Below, piece by piece: positions 16,084 to 23,896 of a DNA stretch of 35,656 nucleotides (position 1 is its first letter; each line of letters begins with the position of its first letter). Position numbers and translations under genes: made by a program. The stretch lies in contig DATLYW010000037.1 in assembly GCA_035574315.1 (NCBI GenBank), forward strand, positions 107,853 through 143,508. Reading direction: 5' to 3'. Under the pieces are notes generated by a model. It did no database searches. It was not told the DNA's origin and worked only from the letters and a program-made list of their open reading frames with translations. The stretch comes from Candidatus Zixiibacteriota bacterium. Lineage in GTDB: Bacteria > Desulfobacterota > Binatia > UBA9968.

Positions 16084-17250
16084 TCACCACAGCTCGCGGG
16101 TGGCGAGCCGCGCTCCTTCGGCCATCGCTTTGAACTTGGCCCAGACCACGGTCGGATGGATCTCCGGTTCCGCCGTGGCCTGCGACGAAAAGCCGCAATC
16201 GCTCCCCGCGATGACGTTCTCCCGCCCCACGATCCTTGCGAACTTCACCAGCCGCTCCGCCACCAGCTCCGGATGCTCGACGATGTTGCTCGTGTGCGTG
16301 ATGACGCCGGGAATCAGCACCTTGCCATCAGGAACCTTCACCTCCTCCCACACACGCCACTCGTGCTCGTGGCGCGGGTTCGCCGCCTCGAAGGAATAGG
16401 CGCCCGCGCGGACCCTGAGCATGATGTCGGCGATGTCCTTCAGGGACATGTCGTGGATGCGCGGCCCGATGTTGATCCCGTAGCAGGTGTGGAACCGGAT
16501 TTTCTCCGGCGGAATGTCGCGCAGCGCGTGATTCAGTGCCTCGACGCGCAGCTCCGCCCACTTGCGGCACTGCTCGACCGTCGAGCCGGGGTTGGAGTTG
16601 TAGAAGGTCACCAGGCGCGGATCGTCGACCTGGAGCAGGAATCCCGCCTCGACGATCGCCCGATATTCCTCCCGCATCGCCTCCGCGATCGCGTACAGGT
16701 AAGCCTCTTCCGTGGGGTAATACTCGTTCTTCCGCTGTGCCTCGACGTTCGCGGGCGAGGTCGCCGGCATGAACGCTTCCTCGACCTTCACGCCCTCCAG
16801 CGCGGCCTTGAAGTTGGCGATGTCCCTCCGAAGCGCCTCGTGCCCTTTGTAGGAGATGGGACCCGTGCATACCAGGCTCGACGGCGATCCGACGGACGCG
16901 CCGCGCCACCGGGCGTACCACTCGTAGTACTCGGGAAAGTCGATGACCTCGCGCGATCCCACCCACGGTCCCGCTCTCGGCGGCGCCGGCCGCGGCTCGA
17001 AGCCGCCCAGCCGCTCGCCGATGTAGGTGACGAAGCCCGGCTTTCCCTGCTCGCCGTCGCTCACCACGTCGACGCCCGTCTCGGCCTGCCGGCGGACGAC
17101 CTCCGCGACCGCGCTGCGGACGCGCGCCTCGAACGCCGCGCGGTCGTAGGCGCCGCCGCTTTCCCTGGCCTTGAGCAGCTCCACCAGATCCGGCGGGCGC
17201 GCCAGGCTCCCCACGAAGGTCGTGAGAATCCGTTCCGTGCTCCGCTTCAT
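16084..17250 (-). CDS. Cobalamin-independent methionine synthase family protein (MetE C-domain-like)
   Basis: 388 residues, equivalent to the catalytic C-terminal half of MetE only. Likely zinc ligands are the His and Cys of FHTCYG, a Glu in YSFEAANPRHEHE and the Cys of AGSDCGFSS. TTFVGSLARP and GVDVVSDGEQGKPGFVTYI match the family. Single-domain members are often methyltransferases or catabolic enzymes of unknown substrate rather than the housekeeping MetE. The ATG at 17250 follows CGGAGGAAGC. It is downstream of a Bug-type receptor gene on the same strand (28 nt gap). Confidence 0.85.
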   Translation of the reverse strand: MKRSTERILTTFVGSLARPPDLVELLKARESGGAYDRAAFEARVRSAVAEVVRRQAETGVDVVSDGEQGKPGFVTYIGERLGGFEPRPAPPRAGPWVGSREVIDFPEYYEWYARWRGASVGSPSSLVCTGPISYKGHEALRRDIANFKAALEGVKVEEAFMPATSPANVEAQRKNEYYPTEEAYLYAIAEAMREEYRAIVEAGFLLQVDDPRLVTFYNSNPGSTVEQCRKWAELRVEALNHALRDIPPEKIRFHTCYGINIGPRIHDMSLKDIADIMLRVRAGAYSFEAANPRHEHEWRVWEEVKVPDGKVLIPGVITHTSNIVEHPELVAERLVKFARIVGRENVIAGSDCGFSSQATAEPEIHPTVVWAKFKAMAEGARLATRELW

Positions 17251-17278
17251 GCTTCCTCCGTATCCGCTCCTTCGCGCG

Positions 17279-18307
17279 CTATTTGAGAATCTCCGCCATC
17301 CTGGCGACCATCGCCCGATCGAGATTGAATAGGCCGGCGACGATCTTCTCGACTTCCTCACCGCTCACCGGGTTCACGTCGAGCCTGGACTTTGCCGCCT
17401 CGGCCAGAAAGTCCCTGTCTTTCATGGTCTCTTGAAATGCCCGGCGCAGGAGCTGGACGCGGTCCCTGGGCGTCCCCGGCGGCAGCGCGTACGGCCGAGT
17501 GATCGCCGCGGTGTCGTGGATGCCCGCCTGGATCATCCGGCGGGCCTCCTCGGTTTTCGCCATCTCGACGGCTACGGGAACCTTCGGCAGGTCCGGCACC
17601 GCCCTGGGCACCGCCTGCAGCACTATGTTCACGTCGCCCGAGTCCAGCCCCTTGCGCCACATCACCTTGACCGACTCCCAGGCCCAGCACCCGCCGTCGA
17701 TCTCGCCGCTTTCCGCCGCCAGCTTGATCGGCGCCGTCCCCTTGTAGCCGGTCACGAGCTGAATGGGGAGCCCGAGCGCCGCCTTGAGGATCTTGGCGCT
17801 GTCGTCGTTGGTGGTGCCGGGGGCGCTGCCGCCCAATTTCACGGGCGACTTCGCCGCCATCCATGAAGCGACGTTCGTGATCCCGCTCGCCCTGGTCAGC
17901 GCGCAGACGACGCTGTCCTTCACCGGCACGCCGATCCATTCGAACCTGCGCGCGTCGAACTCGATCCCGGGTCCGCCGAAGAGCTGCTGCGATATCAGGT
18001 TGCCGATGAAGTTGCCGATCGTGAGCCCGTCGGGCTTTGCGGCCTTGTAGACGGAGTTCGCCGCGATCAGGCTTCCGGCGCCCGTCACGTTCTCGACCAC
18101 GACCGTCGGGTGGCCGGGGATGTATCTGCCGATGTGCCGGGCGATCGTCCGCGAGTAGGTGTCGAACCCGCCGCCGGCGGGGAAGCCCACCACGATGCGG
18201 ATCGTCTTTCCCGCAAAGAAGTCCTGGGCGCGCAACGCCTGCGGCTGACTTCCCAGCAGCGCGAGAACCGCTCCGGCGACCGTCCCGTAGATAGCCGTCG
18301 CTCTCAT
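17279..18307 (-). CDS. Bug / TctC-type tripartite tricarboxylate transporter receptor
   Basis: 342 residues with a signal peptide (about 1-27, ending ALRAQ). KTIRIVVGFPAGGGFDTYSR, HIGRYIPGHPTVVVENVTGAG and ANSVYKAAKPDGLTIG are standard Bug motifs; the ligand is held between two lobes in the periplasm. An AGGAGG site precedes the ATG. TctA and TctB membrane subunits are not in the window. The gene probably shares a transcript with the MetE-like gene, hinting that both serve the same substrate. Confidence 0.88.
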   Translation of the reverse strand: MRATAIYGTVAGAVLALLGSQPQALRAQDFFAGKTIRIVVGFPAGGGFDTYSRTIARHIGRYIPGHPTVVVENVTGAGSLIAANSVYKAAKPDGLTIGNFIGNLISQQLFGGPGIEFDARRFEWIGVPVKDSVVCALTRASGITNVASWMAAKSPVKLGGSAPGTTNDDSAKILKAALGLPIQLVTGYKGTAPIKLAAESGEIDGGCWAWESVKVMWRKGLDSGDVNIVLQAVPRAVPDLPKVPVAVEMAKTEEARRMIQAGIHDTAAITRPYALPPGTPRDRVQLLRRAFQETMKDRDFLAEAAKSRLDVNPVSGEEVEKIVAGLFNLDRAMVARMAEILK

Positions 18308-18411
18308 GGGCCGCTCCTCCCTCCTGCCGGAACGTAAGCTCCCGGCGAACCCGCGATCCCTCGAGACTGCGGGGACTATCGCCCGCAAGGCGGGAAGCTG
18401 TCAAGCCGCTT

Positions 18412-18675
18412 GAAACAGTTCCCGGTTCCCCGTTTCCAGTTCCGGTTTCAGGTTCGCGTTCGTGCCGGTCTTGCGTCCCCGGTCTCCGGTCGCTCCCCTT
18501 GCGGAACAGGACCGAAGACCGGGGACCGGGAAGAGCGAAAAACAGGGCGATCAGGTTCCACGGTTTTCTACCTTGAACCCTTGAACTCTCGAACTTTTGA
18601 ACTTTTGAACTCTTGAACTTTTGAACTTTGTGTTTCAACCACACCGCTTCCCGGTGCAGGAGCGAAGCGATTGAA
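18412..18675 (+). repeat. Modular repeat copy D (nearly complete)
   Basis: TTTCCAGTTCCGGTTTC and CGTTCGTGCCGG lead into the long hairpin (arms 18475-18491 and 18510-18526; 16 of 17 positions pair; 18-nt loop 18492-18509). AAGAGCGAAAAACAGG, a CACGGTTTTCTACC segment and seven TTGAAC/TCGAAC octamers (18573-18630) follow, then the terminal module CACCGCTTCCCGGTGCAGG with AGCGAAGCGA. It fills most of the 398-nt gap between the Bug receptor start and the DUF763 stop; no gene was seen there. Confidence 0.87.
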
Positions 18676-18705
18676 CCGCCTGAATGGTTTGAACGTCGCG
18701 CTGAG

Positions 18706-19842
18706 CTACCGCGCCATCGCCTTCTCGCGGGCGATTACCGCGTCGAAGTCGGCGCGCGGCTCCAGCTCGCGCTCGACCGAGCGGGCGAAGCTTTCGAGGC
18801 GGCGAAAACCGTCCATTTTCTCCCGGTCGCCGATCCGGGCTTCGGCCAGCGCCTTGCGGAGCCAGTCGAGGGATGCGTCGTAGGTCTCCAGCGGAACCCG
18901 GAACGGCCGCCCGTCCTTGCCGCCGTGAGCGAAGGAAAAACGCGCGGGATCGGCGAAGCGGCACGGCGCGCCATGGACGACCTCCGCGATCAACGCCAGG
19001 GATTGAAGCGTCCGCGGGCCGAGCTTTTCGAGCAGCAGCAGCTCGGCGAAGTCGCGCAGGTCGCGCTCGTACGCCACGGCGAGCACGGCGCCCAGGCGCT
19101 CCAGGTCGACGTCCGCCGCCCGCACGTCGTGGCGGGCCGGCATCCTGAGGCGGCGCGCCACGCGCAGCGTCTTTTCGGGATCCTCGGCGGCGATCCGGAG
19201 CAGAGCCTCCTGTGCCGGGCGGGCGCCGGCGTCGACGAGGTTTACGATCGTTCCCCGGGGCTCGCCGATAATCGCGCTATGCGGCTCGGAGACGAAATCG
19301 CGCACCGCGGCGGAGTGCCAGTGGTAGCGGCGCGCCATGCCTCTCCGGTCGCTCAGCCCCTGCTGCACTACCGCCCACTCCCCGTTCGCCGCCACCACGA
19401 AGCAGTGCAGGTAGATCTGAAACCCGTCGGCGATCGCGTTATTGTCGATGCGCGCGGTGAGCCGGCTCGTACGCACCAGCGCGTCACCGTCGAAGCCGCG
19501 GCGGTCGGCGAGGGACCTGAGCTCCTGCGGGGGATTGCGCGAAAAGCGCCCGCGCCCGCCGCAGATGTAGAGGCCCAGCTCGTCGGCGCGCGGGGCGAGG
19601 CCGCGCTTGAGGGCTCCCATGACGGCGGTCGTGACGCCCGAGGAGTGCCAGTCCATCCCCATCACGGCGCCGAGCGCCTGGAACCAGAAAGGATCGCTCA
19701 GGCGGGAGAGAAAGCCCCCTGCCCCGTAATCGGCGACGATCGCCTCCGCGACGGCCGCGCCGAGCGCCGTCATACGATCGGCGAGCCAGCGCGGCACCCG
19801 CCCGCCGTGGAGGGGAAGATCGGCGATGCCCGCGCGTCTCAT
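18706..19842 (-). CDS. DUF763 family protein
   Basis: 378 residues beginning MRRAGIADLPLHGGRVPRWL, the strongly conserved start of DUF763 proteins found in archaea and scattered bacteria. Other conserved stretches are ALGAVMGMDWHSSGVTTAVMGALKRG, DGFQIYLHCFVV and RRYHWHSAAVRDFV. The function is unknown. The ATG at 19842 gives the family N-terminus; the frame extends upstream to 20031 without conservation. It is downstream of carbonic anhydrase on the same strand (118 nt gap). Confidence 0.85.
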   Translation of the reverse strand: MRRAGIADLPLHGGRVPRWLADRMTALGAAVAEAIVADYGAGGFLSRLSDPFWFQALGAVMGMDWHSSGVTTAVMGALKRGLAPRADELGLYICGGRGRFSRNPPQELRSLADRRGFDGDALVRTSRLTARIDNNAIADGFQIYLHCFVVAANGEWAVVQQGLSDRRGMARRYHWHSAAVRDFVSEPHSAIIGEPRGTIVNLVDAGARPAQEALLRIAAEDPEKTLRVARRLRMPARHDVRAADVDLERLGAVLAVAYERDLRDFAELLLLEKLGPRTLQSLALIAEVVHGAPCRFADPARFSFAHGGKDGRPFRVPLETYDASLDWLRKALAEARIGDREKMDGFRRLESFARSVERELEPRADFDAVIAREKAMAR

Positions 19843-19960
19843 GCGCTCATCGTAGCTGAATTTTCGCGCCTGCGCACGCGCGGCGGTATCTATCAAGGAA
19901 GAGACCCCGTGTTGCCGCCCTCGTTCCGGCAAACCACCCGCCCGTAACCAGGGCTGGCCG

Positions 19961-20590
19961 TCACCCGCCCTTTGGCAGGCCGTCGAAAAAATCGACCACG
20001 CCGGTCTCCAGCGAGTATTCCGCGCCGACAACGACCAGCGCGCTATTCAGGATCAGCCGCTCGAGAAGCTCCGAGCCGTGGCGCAGGTGGTTCGCCGCCG
20101 CCCGGACGTTCGCGCGCACCGCCTCGCGTGCCAGCGTGTCCGGGTCGTTCCTGAGCTCCGTGGACAGCAAGCCTTCCACCGAGGGCCGGATGCGGTCGAC
20201 AATCGAACGGAGGTTCCGCGATCGCTTTTCGCCGGGGCGCTGCAGCTCCTCCAGCGTCGCCTGGACCGCGCCGCAGCGTGTGTGGCCGAGCACCACGAGC
20301 AGGCGCGTGCCGAAGCGCTCCGCGGCGAACTCGACGCTGCCGATCTGGGAAGGGGCAACGATGTTGCCCGCGACGCGGATCACGAACAGGTCGCCCAGCC
20401 CCTGATCGAAAACCAGCTCCGCCGGGACGCGCGAGTCGGAACAGCCGAGGACGATCGCGAAGGGTTGCTGACCGCTTACGAGATCGTTGCGCCGCGCGTG
20501 GGTGAGGAGCGCGTCCAAGCTCCTCAGATTCGACGCGAAGCGGCGGTTACCCTCGCGAAGCCGCTCGAGCGCTTCGGCTGCGGACAGCAC
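19961..20590 (-). CDS. Beta-class carbonic anhydrase
   Basis: 209 residues from a GTG. Zinc ligands are C50, H103 and C106 (LGCSDSR and GHTRCGA), with D52/R54 as the catalytic dyad; FVIRVAGNIV is another family hallmark. It interconverts CO2 and bicarbonate in the cytoplasm. The gene follows the selenocysteine peroxiredoxin on the same strand with 33 nt between them, including a GC palindrome. A GTG at 20602 is an alternative start, since GAGGAGAG is very close to the one chosen. Confidence 0.92.
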   Translation of the reverse strand: MLSAAEALERLREGNRRFASNLRSLDALLTHARRNDLVSGQQPFAIVLGCSDSRVPAELVFDQGLGDLFVIRVAGNIVAPSQIGSVEFAAERFGTRLLVVLGHTRCGAVQATLEELQRPGEKRSRNLRSIVDRIRPSVEGLLSTELRNDPDTLAREAVRANVRAAANHLRHGSELLERLILNSALVVVGAEYSLETGVVDFFDGLPKGG

Positions 20591-20604
20591 CTCTCCTCAC
20601 CCCC

Positions 20605-20622
20605 GCCGCCCGGCCGGGCGGC
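20605..20622 (-). terminator. GC palindrome between peroxiredoxin and carbonic anhydrase genes
   Basis: GCCGCCCGGCCGGGCGGC is a perfect palindrome (7-bp stem, GGCC loop) placed directly after the peroxiredoxin stop. No T-tract follows on either strand, so it may protect the mRNA 3' end or attenuate rather than terminate. Confidence 0.4.
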
Positions 20623-20623
20623 C

Positions 20624-21238
20624 TCACTCGTTGAGCGCCTCGTGGACCTTCCCGACCATCTTCGGCGACGGCGTGAGCGTCTTGTCGCCTTCGTCACGCC
20701 ACTTGGACGGGCAGACCTCGCTGGTCTTCCTGGCCATGTAAAGATTCGCCTTGAATTTCCGCATCAGCTCGTCGATGTTGCGGCCGAGATTGTAGTAGTT
20801 CGTTTCGGCATTGAGGACGACGCCGTCGGGATTGATGATGAAAGTCCCGCGCAGTGCGAGGCCGGTGTCCTCGTCGTAGATGCCGAACATGCGCGCCAGC
20901 CTGCCCGTGGGATCCGCCCCCATGGAGTACCTGACCCGGGCCAGCTCCTTCTCGTTCTCCTGCCACGCCTTGTGGACGAACTTCGTGTCCGTGCTCACGG
21001 TCACGATGTCGCAGCCCATCTTCTCGAAGCGCTCGTGCTGCTCTGCCAGAGCAGCGAACTCCGTGGCTCAAACGAACGTGAAATCCGCCGGATAGAAGAA
21101 AAGAATCGTCCAGCGCTTCTTGGCGATCTGGTCCTGCAGCCGAAAGGAGCCGAAATCGCCTTTGGCCGGCTCGTAGGTCTCGATCTCAAAGTCCGGCACC
21201 CTGGTTCCGAGCTTCAATGGGGTTGCAGTCTCAGCCAT
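20624..21238 (-). CDS. Selenocysteine-containing AhpC/Prx1-type 2-Cys peroxiredoxin
   Basis: 204 residues including Sec57, encoded by UGA at 21070-21068. The peroxidatic motif PxxxTxxC reads YPADFTFVUATEF, so Sec replaces the peroxidatic Cys; T54 and R130 complete the active site and C176 (SEVCPSKW) is the resolving Cys. The protein reads cleanly on both sides of the UGA: MAETATPLKLGTRVPDFEIE upstream and MGCDIVTVSTDTKFVHKAWQ downstream are standard for the family. Start at 21238 follows GGGAGGAAAA. A bSECIS-like hairpin starts 12 nt after the UGA. It reduces peroxides in the cytoplasm, probably with thioredoxin- or AhpF-like partners outside the window. Standard calling would give a truncated 131-residue protein from M74. 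The true stop is also UGA. A nonsense mutation is the alternative but is unlikely. Confidence 0.93.
21037..21055 (-). promoter_or_regulatory. bSECIS-like hairpin of the peroxiredoxin mRNA
   Basis: In the mRNA, GCUGCUC pairs perfectly with GAGCAGC around the loop UGGCA (or GGC if U-A also pairs). The loop starts 19 nt after the UGA and has G within its first two bases. Both agree with the bacterial SECIS consensus (apical loop 16-37 nt after UGA, G in the first two positions). Confidence 0.85.
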
Positions 21239-21656
21239 TTTTCCTCCCGTTCGACCGATTTTTCCGAAACCCTAGCATTCGAACGGCGCCCCCGCCAGTA
21301 CCCGGCAGAAAATTTCCGTCGTGCACTGCAAGGAGCGAACAGTTAAAGGGTTGGTTCAGGTTATCTCAGAAAATGCTCGAGCTTTATCCGAGCCGCTTCC
21401 CGACCGGGCGTCCGCCGGTGGCTCACCGGTCGGGTTCTCCCGATCCAAGCCCCGTCGGCGCCGGATATCGACGCCGTACCGCCGGATCCGGTCAGCGGTT
21501 AATTCGAAATTGGCACAGGCCGGTTTTCAGTTGTACTAGCCGAAACTCCCTGCTCCCGGCGGACGGAAGACGGAGCGAACTACAGCCCGAAATTGGGAAC
21601 CGGGAACCAACCTGGTCGGGGTGCGTCAGACTCCGGACGCGGGACCTCTCCGGCGT
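21239..21656. other. 418-nt gap upstream of the peroxiredoxin gene, no gene seen
   Basis: No supported gene. It holds a 9-bp perfect inverted repeat, CCCGACCGG (21399-21407) and CCGGTCGGG (21426-21434), with a GCC/GGC mini-stem in its loop. A short GGGAACC-type stretch near 21595-21610 resembles a remnant of the modular repeats. The long plus-strand frame across this gap has unlike composition and overlaps the DUF2703 gene antisense. Confidence 0.5.
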
Positions 21657-22109
21657 TTACCGTGAGCCCGGGCAGCATGCGGGGCCGGCTTTCTCTCCGC
21701 CCTTCCCTGCTTCTTCGGCCGGCGCCAGCATCTCAGCCGCCGCGAGCAGCGCCGCCTTGAGAATCAGCTCCTCCGGCACCGCCTCGAACACCTCCCCGCC
21801 CACCTCCACCGTCCGGCATTCCGAGTCGCCGCAAACCGAACAGCAGCGGCTGCCACCCACCGTCGCGCCGAGCCATTCTTCCAGAGAGCGCCCCGCGACC
21901 CAGATGCGGTTGGAGGCGGATGGGTCTCTTTTGAAGGTTTCCTCGTCGATCTCCTTCGTTTCGAGCACGGGCTTCACGCCCAGCGGCTCGAGCGACTTTT
22001 CGAGTTTCGCCAACGCGCGCTCGAGCGAGCCTCCCGTAGCGCCGCAGCGCTCGCACGTCTGCCCGTCGTGGGTCACGAGCCTCTGCCAGAGTATATGAAG
22101 GGATTTCAT
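21657..22109 (-). CDS. DUF2703 family cysteine-rich protein
   Basis: 150 residues starting MKSLHILWQRLVTHDGQTCERCGATGG in the usual way for DUF2703. Conserved features are the N-terminal CxxC (C19/C22), SNRIWVAGRSLEEWLGA and a CCSVCGDSECRTVEV cluster that could bind a metal or thiol-reactive ligand. Function is unknown; relatives often lie near metal or thiol chemistry genes. It ends with TAA. Same strand as, and 418 nt upstream of, the selenocysteine peroxiredoxin. Repeat copy E begins 5 nt upstream of its start. Confidence 0.8.
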   Translation of the reverse strand: MKSLHILWQRLVTHDGQTCERCGATGGSLERALAKLEKSLEPLGVKPVLETKEIDEETFKRDPSASNRIWVAGRSLEEWLGATVGGSRCCSVCGDSECRTVEVGGEVFEAVPEELILKAALLAAAEMLAPAEEAGKGGEKAGPACCPGSR

Positions 22110-22113
22110 TTTT

Positions 22114-22345
22114 GGTCGCTTCGCTCCCGCACCGCGAAGCGGTGCGGTTCAAAGGTTCAAAGGGTTCAAAAGTTCAATGAGGAAAAACCACAAACCTGCC
22201 TTACCTCTTTTTTCCTTTTCCCGGTCACGAACGAAAACCGGAAACTTCAAACCGGGAACCGGGGACCACCCGTGAGCCCTCGGGGGCGATAATTCCCGGT
22301 CCTGGAACCTCTAACCTCGAACGCCGCATCGTCTCCGCAACCGGC
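22114..22345 (-). repeat. Modular repeat copy E (inverted orientation, diverged)
   Basis: Read on the minus strand it runs: GCGGCGTTCGAGG module, GGGAATTATCG, GACCGGG/GAACCGG-type units, GGTTTGAAGTTTCCGG, TTTTCGTTCGTGACC, AAAAAGAGG, GGCAGGTTTGTGG, four TTGAAC units (22174-22148) and a terminal hairpin of 9 perfect bp (22127-22135 with 22139-22147, loop of 3) followed by GGAGCGAAGCGA. The long hairpin of copies B/D/F is not preserved here. Confidence 0.8.
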
Positions 22346-22364
22346 GGCATCGTTTCCGGCGCTC

Positions 22365-23279
22365 TCACCCATTTTTCGCCATCTCCAGATTCAGGACCCG
22401 GAGCCCGATCGCGAAGCCCAGCGCCAAAAGCCCGGCCAACAGTACGGTTGCGGGCGATGCTCCCAGGCGCTCGAACCACTGTGTGTAGAAATGTATGCCG
22501 CCGAACACCGCCACGACGTTGACGAGCCACCGCCGGCTTCGCATCCAGGCCCAGCCGGCCGCGGCGATCAGGGCGATCGCCCAGAGAGCCGAGAAAACCG
22601 TGTCGGCGACAACAACTTCCCCTCCCGGGTTTCGATCGCCCCACAAGGATCCGACCCAGAAACCGAAGTTGACGAGAAAAACCCCCGTTCTCGATGCAGC
22701 GATCGCGAGCGCCTGATGTTCCGCCCTCAACCGTTTCGCCAGATGATAGGTGGCGAGAGACAAAATACCGAACACCACGATGGTCAACGTCGGCCGGGCC
22801 ATGCCGAGGGCGTACATGGCGTGAGCATACGCGGTCTTGACGCCGAGGGAGGCCGAGAGCGCGAGCACCGAGAGTACGACCAGCAGCGAGCTACGCGCGA
22901 AAACTCCGGCCGCGGCGAACACTGCCGCAATGATCAGAAAAGACTCCGTAGAGCTCTGCAACCCGACGACCACTCCTCCTCCGAAGAGGAGCGCTCCCAC
23001 CAGGACGCAAATGGTGGCGAGGACCTTCCAGTGCTCGTAGCGCGCCTGCATGAGCGCGACGCCGATGGCGGCGATCAAGCCCCCGAGGACGATCGCAGTG
23101 GCAGGAGTCGGCACGAGGGCCAGGGTGGCGCCCCCGACGGCGATGACACCGAAGCCGACGAGTATGTTGAAGGCAAGGCCGGCGGTACCGTGGGAAGCGA
23201 ACTGCCTGAACTTGTCGTATTCGGCCTGACTGATCTTGCCCTGCTCGAGAAGCTGGTCGAGGTCAACCGTTATCTTCAA
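22365..23279 (-). CDS. Polytopic membrane protein with DUF2157-like N-terminus
   Basis: 304 residues. A soluble start (MKITVDLDQLLEQGKISQAE) resembling the short helical segment of DUF2157 proteins is followed by about eight hydrophobic helices (for example FNILVGFGVIAVGGATLALV, ATAIVLGGLIAAIGVALM and VLATICVLVGALLFGGGVVV). No catalytic motif was recognised, so the role is unknown. Flanked by repeat copies E (after its stop) and F (before its start). Confidence 0.7.
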   Translation of the reverse strand: MKITVDLDQLLEQGKISQAEYDKFRQFASHGTAGLAFNILVGFGVIAVGGATLALVPTPATAIVLGGLIAAIGVALMQARYEHWKVLATICVLVGALLFGGGVVVGLQSSTESFLIIAAVFAAAGVFARSSLLVVLSVLALSASLGVKTAYAHAMYALGMARPTLTIVVFGILSLATYHLAKRLRAEHQALAIAASRTGVFLVNFGFWVGSLWGDRNPGGEVVVADTVFSALWAIALIAAAGWAWMRSRRWLVNVVAVFGGIHFYTQWFERLGASPATVLLAGLLALGFAIGLRVLNLEMAKNG

Positions 23280-23376
23280 ACGGCATGCTCCGGCAAAGAC
23301 ATAACAGTTGAATATTTCCGCCAGTCCGAAGACGCCAGATTCTGGTGCCTTTTCCGGCCCGTGTCAAGCGTTTTCG

Positions 23377-23585
23377 AGGTCGCTTCGCTCCGGCAAGCGG
23401 TGCGGCTTGAAAAGTTCAAAAGTTCAAGGGTTCAAAAGTTCAAAGGGTTCAAGGTAGAAACCACGAAACCCGGTCTCCCTGTTTTTCGCTCTTCCCGGTC
23501 TTCGGTCTTCGGTCGCCGGTCCTGTTCCGCAAGGGAGACGACCGGAGACCGGCACGGACGAAAACCGGAAACCGGAAGATGTCTC
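23377..23585 (-). repeat. Modular repeat copy F (inverted orientation)
   Basis: On the minus strand: TTTCCGGTTTTCGTCCGTGC, the long hairpin (plus-strand arms 23511-23521 and 23540-23550, one mismatch, extendable; 18-nt loop 23522-23539), AAGAGCGAAAAACAGG, a GGTTTCGTGG segment, five TTGAAC units, and an abbreviated terminal module with GGAGCGAAGCGACC. It occupies most of the 359-nt gap between the membrane protein start and the small-protein stop; no gene was seen there. Confidence 0.87.
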
Positions 23586-23638
23586 ATCGAGATACAGATA
23601 GACGATAGGCCTTCCCGCGGTCTGCGGTCGTTACTATC

Positions 23639-23881
23639 TCACGCCGTCAAAGACCGCCCGTGCTCCGCGAGAAAAGCGCGCCCTGCCTCCGAAACGGACA
23701 CGAGCAGCCCGTCCCCGGCTGAACGCTCGCACGTGACGAACCCCCGCGAGCTCGCTTCCTCCCACACCGCCAGCCGCGGGCACGACGTGCGCCAGGCGTC
23801 GATGACGTCAGGATACGGGCGCGGCTCGGGACCGATCCATTGGAGGAGATCGAGAATCAGGGCTTCCACGGTATCGGCCAT
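23639..23881 (-). CDS. Small protein of unknown function (possible winged-helix fold)
   Basis: 80 residues: MADTVEALILDLLQWIGPEP at the start, then PDVIDAWRTSCPRLAVWEEA and GLLVSVSEAGRAFLAEH. The helix-helix-strand pattern ending in VS..GR.FL recalls small winged-helix DNA-binding proteins, but no family was recognised with certainty. AGGAGAG lies before the ATG, and a GACCGCC/GGCGGTC hairpin (23897-23913) sits just upstream of it in the leader. Confidence 0.6.
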   Translation of the reverse strand: MADTVEALILDLLQWIGPEPRPYPDVIDAWRTSCPRLAVWEEASSRGFVTCERSAGDGLLVSVSEAGRAFLAEHGRSLTA

Positions 23882-23896
23882 GGCTCTCTCCTGGAG

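Noticed and set aside
20624..21019. Peroxiredoxin starting at M74
   Set aside because: This start would lack the active site; the frame upstream of the UGA encodes the normal N-terminus with a good ribosome site.
21511..21526. Second sigma-54 promoter (TTGGCACAGG...)
   Set aside because: The -24 half is good but the -12 GC is missing at the required spacing, and no plus-strand gene follows.
21217..22098. 293-residue plus-strand frame over the gap and the DUF2703 gene
   Set aside because: Low-complexity Ser/Arg/Pro composition, no homology, and antisense to a recognised family.
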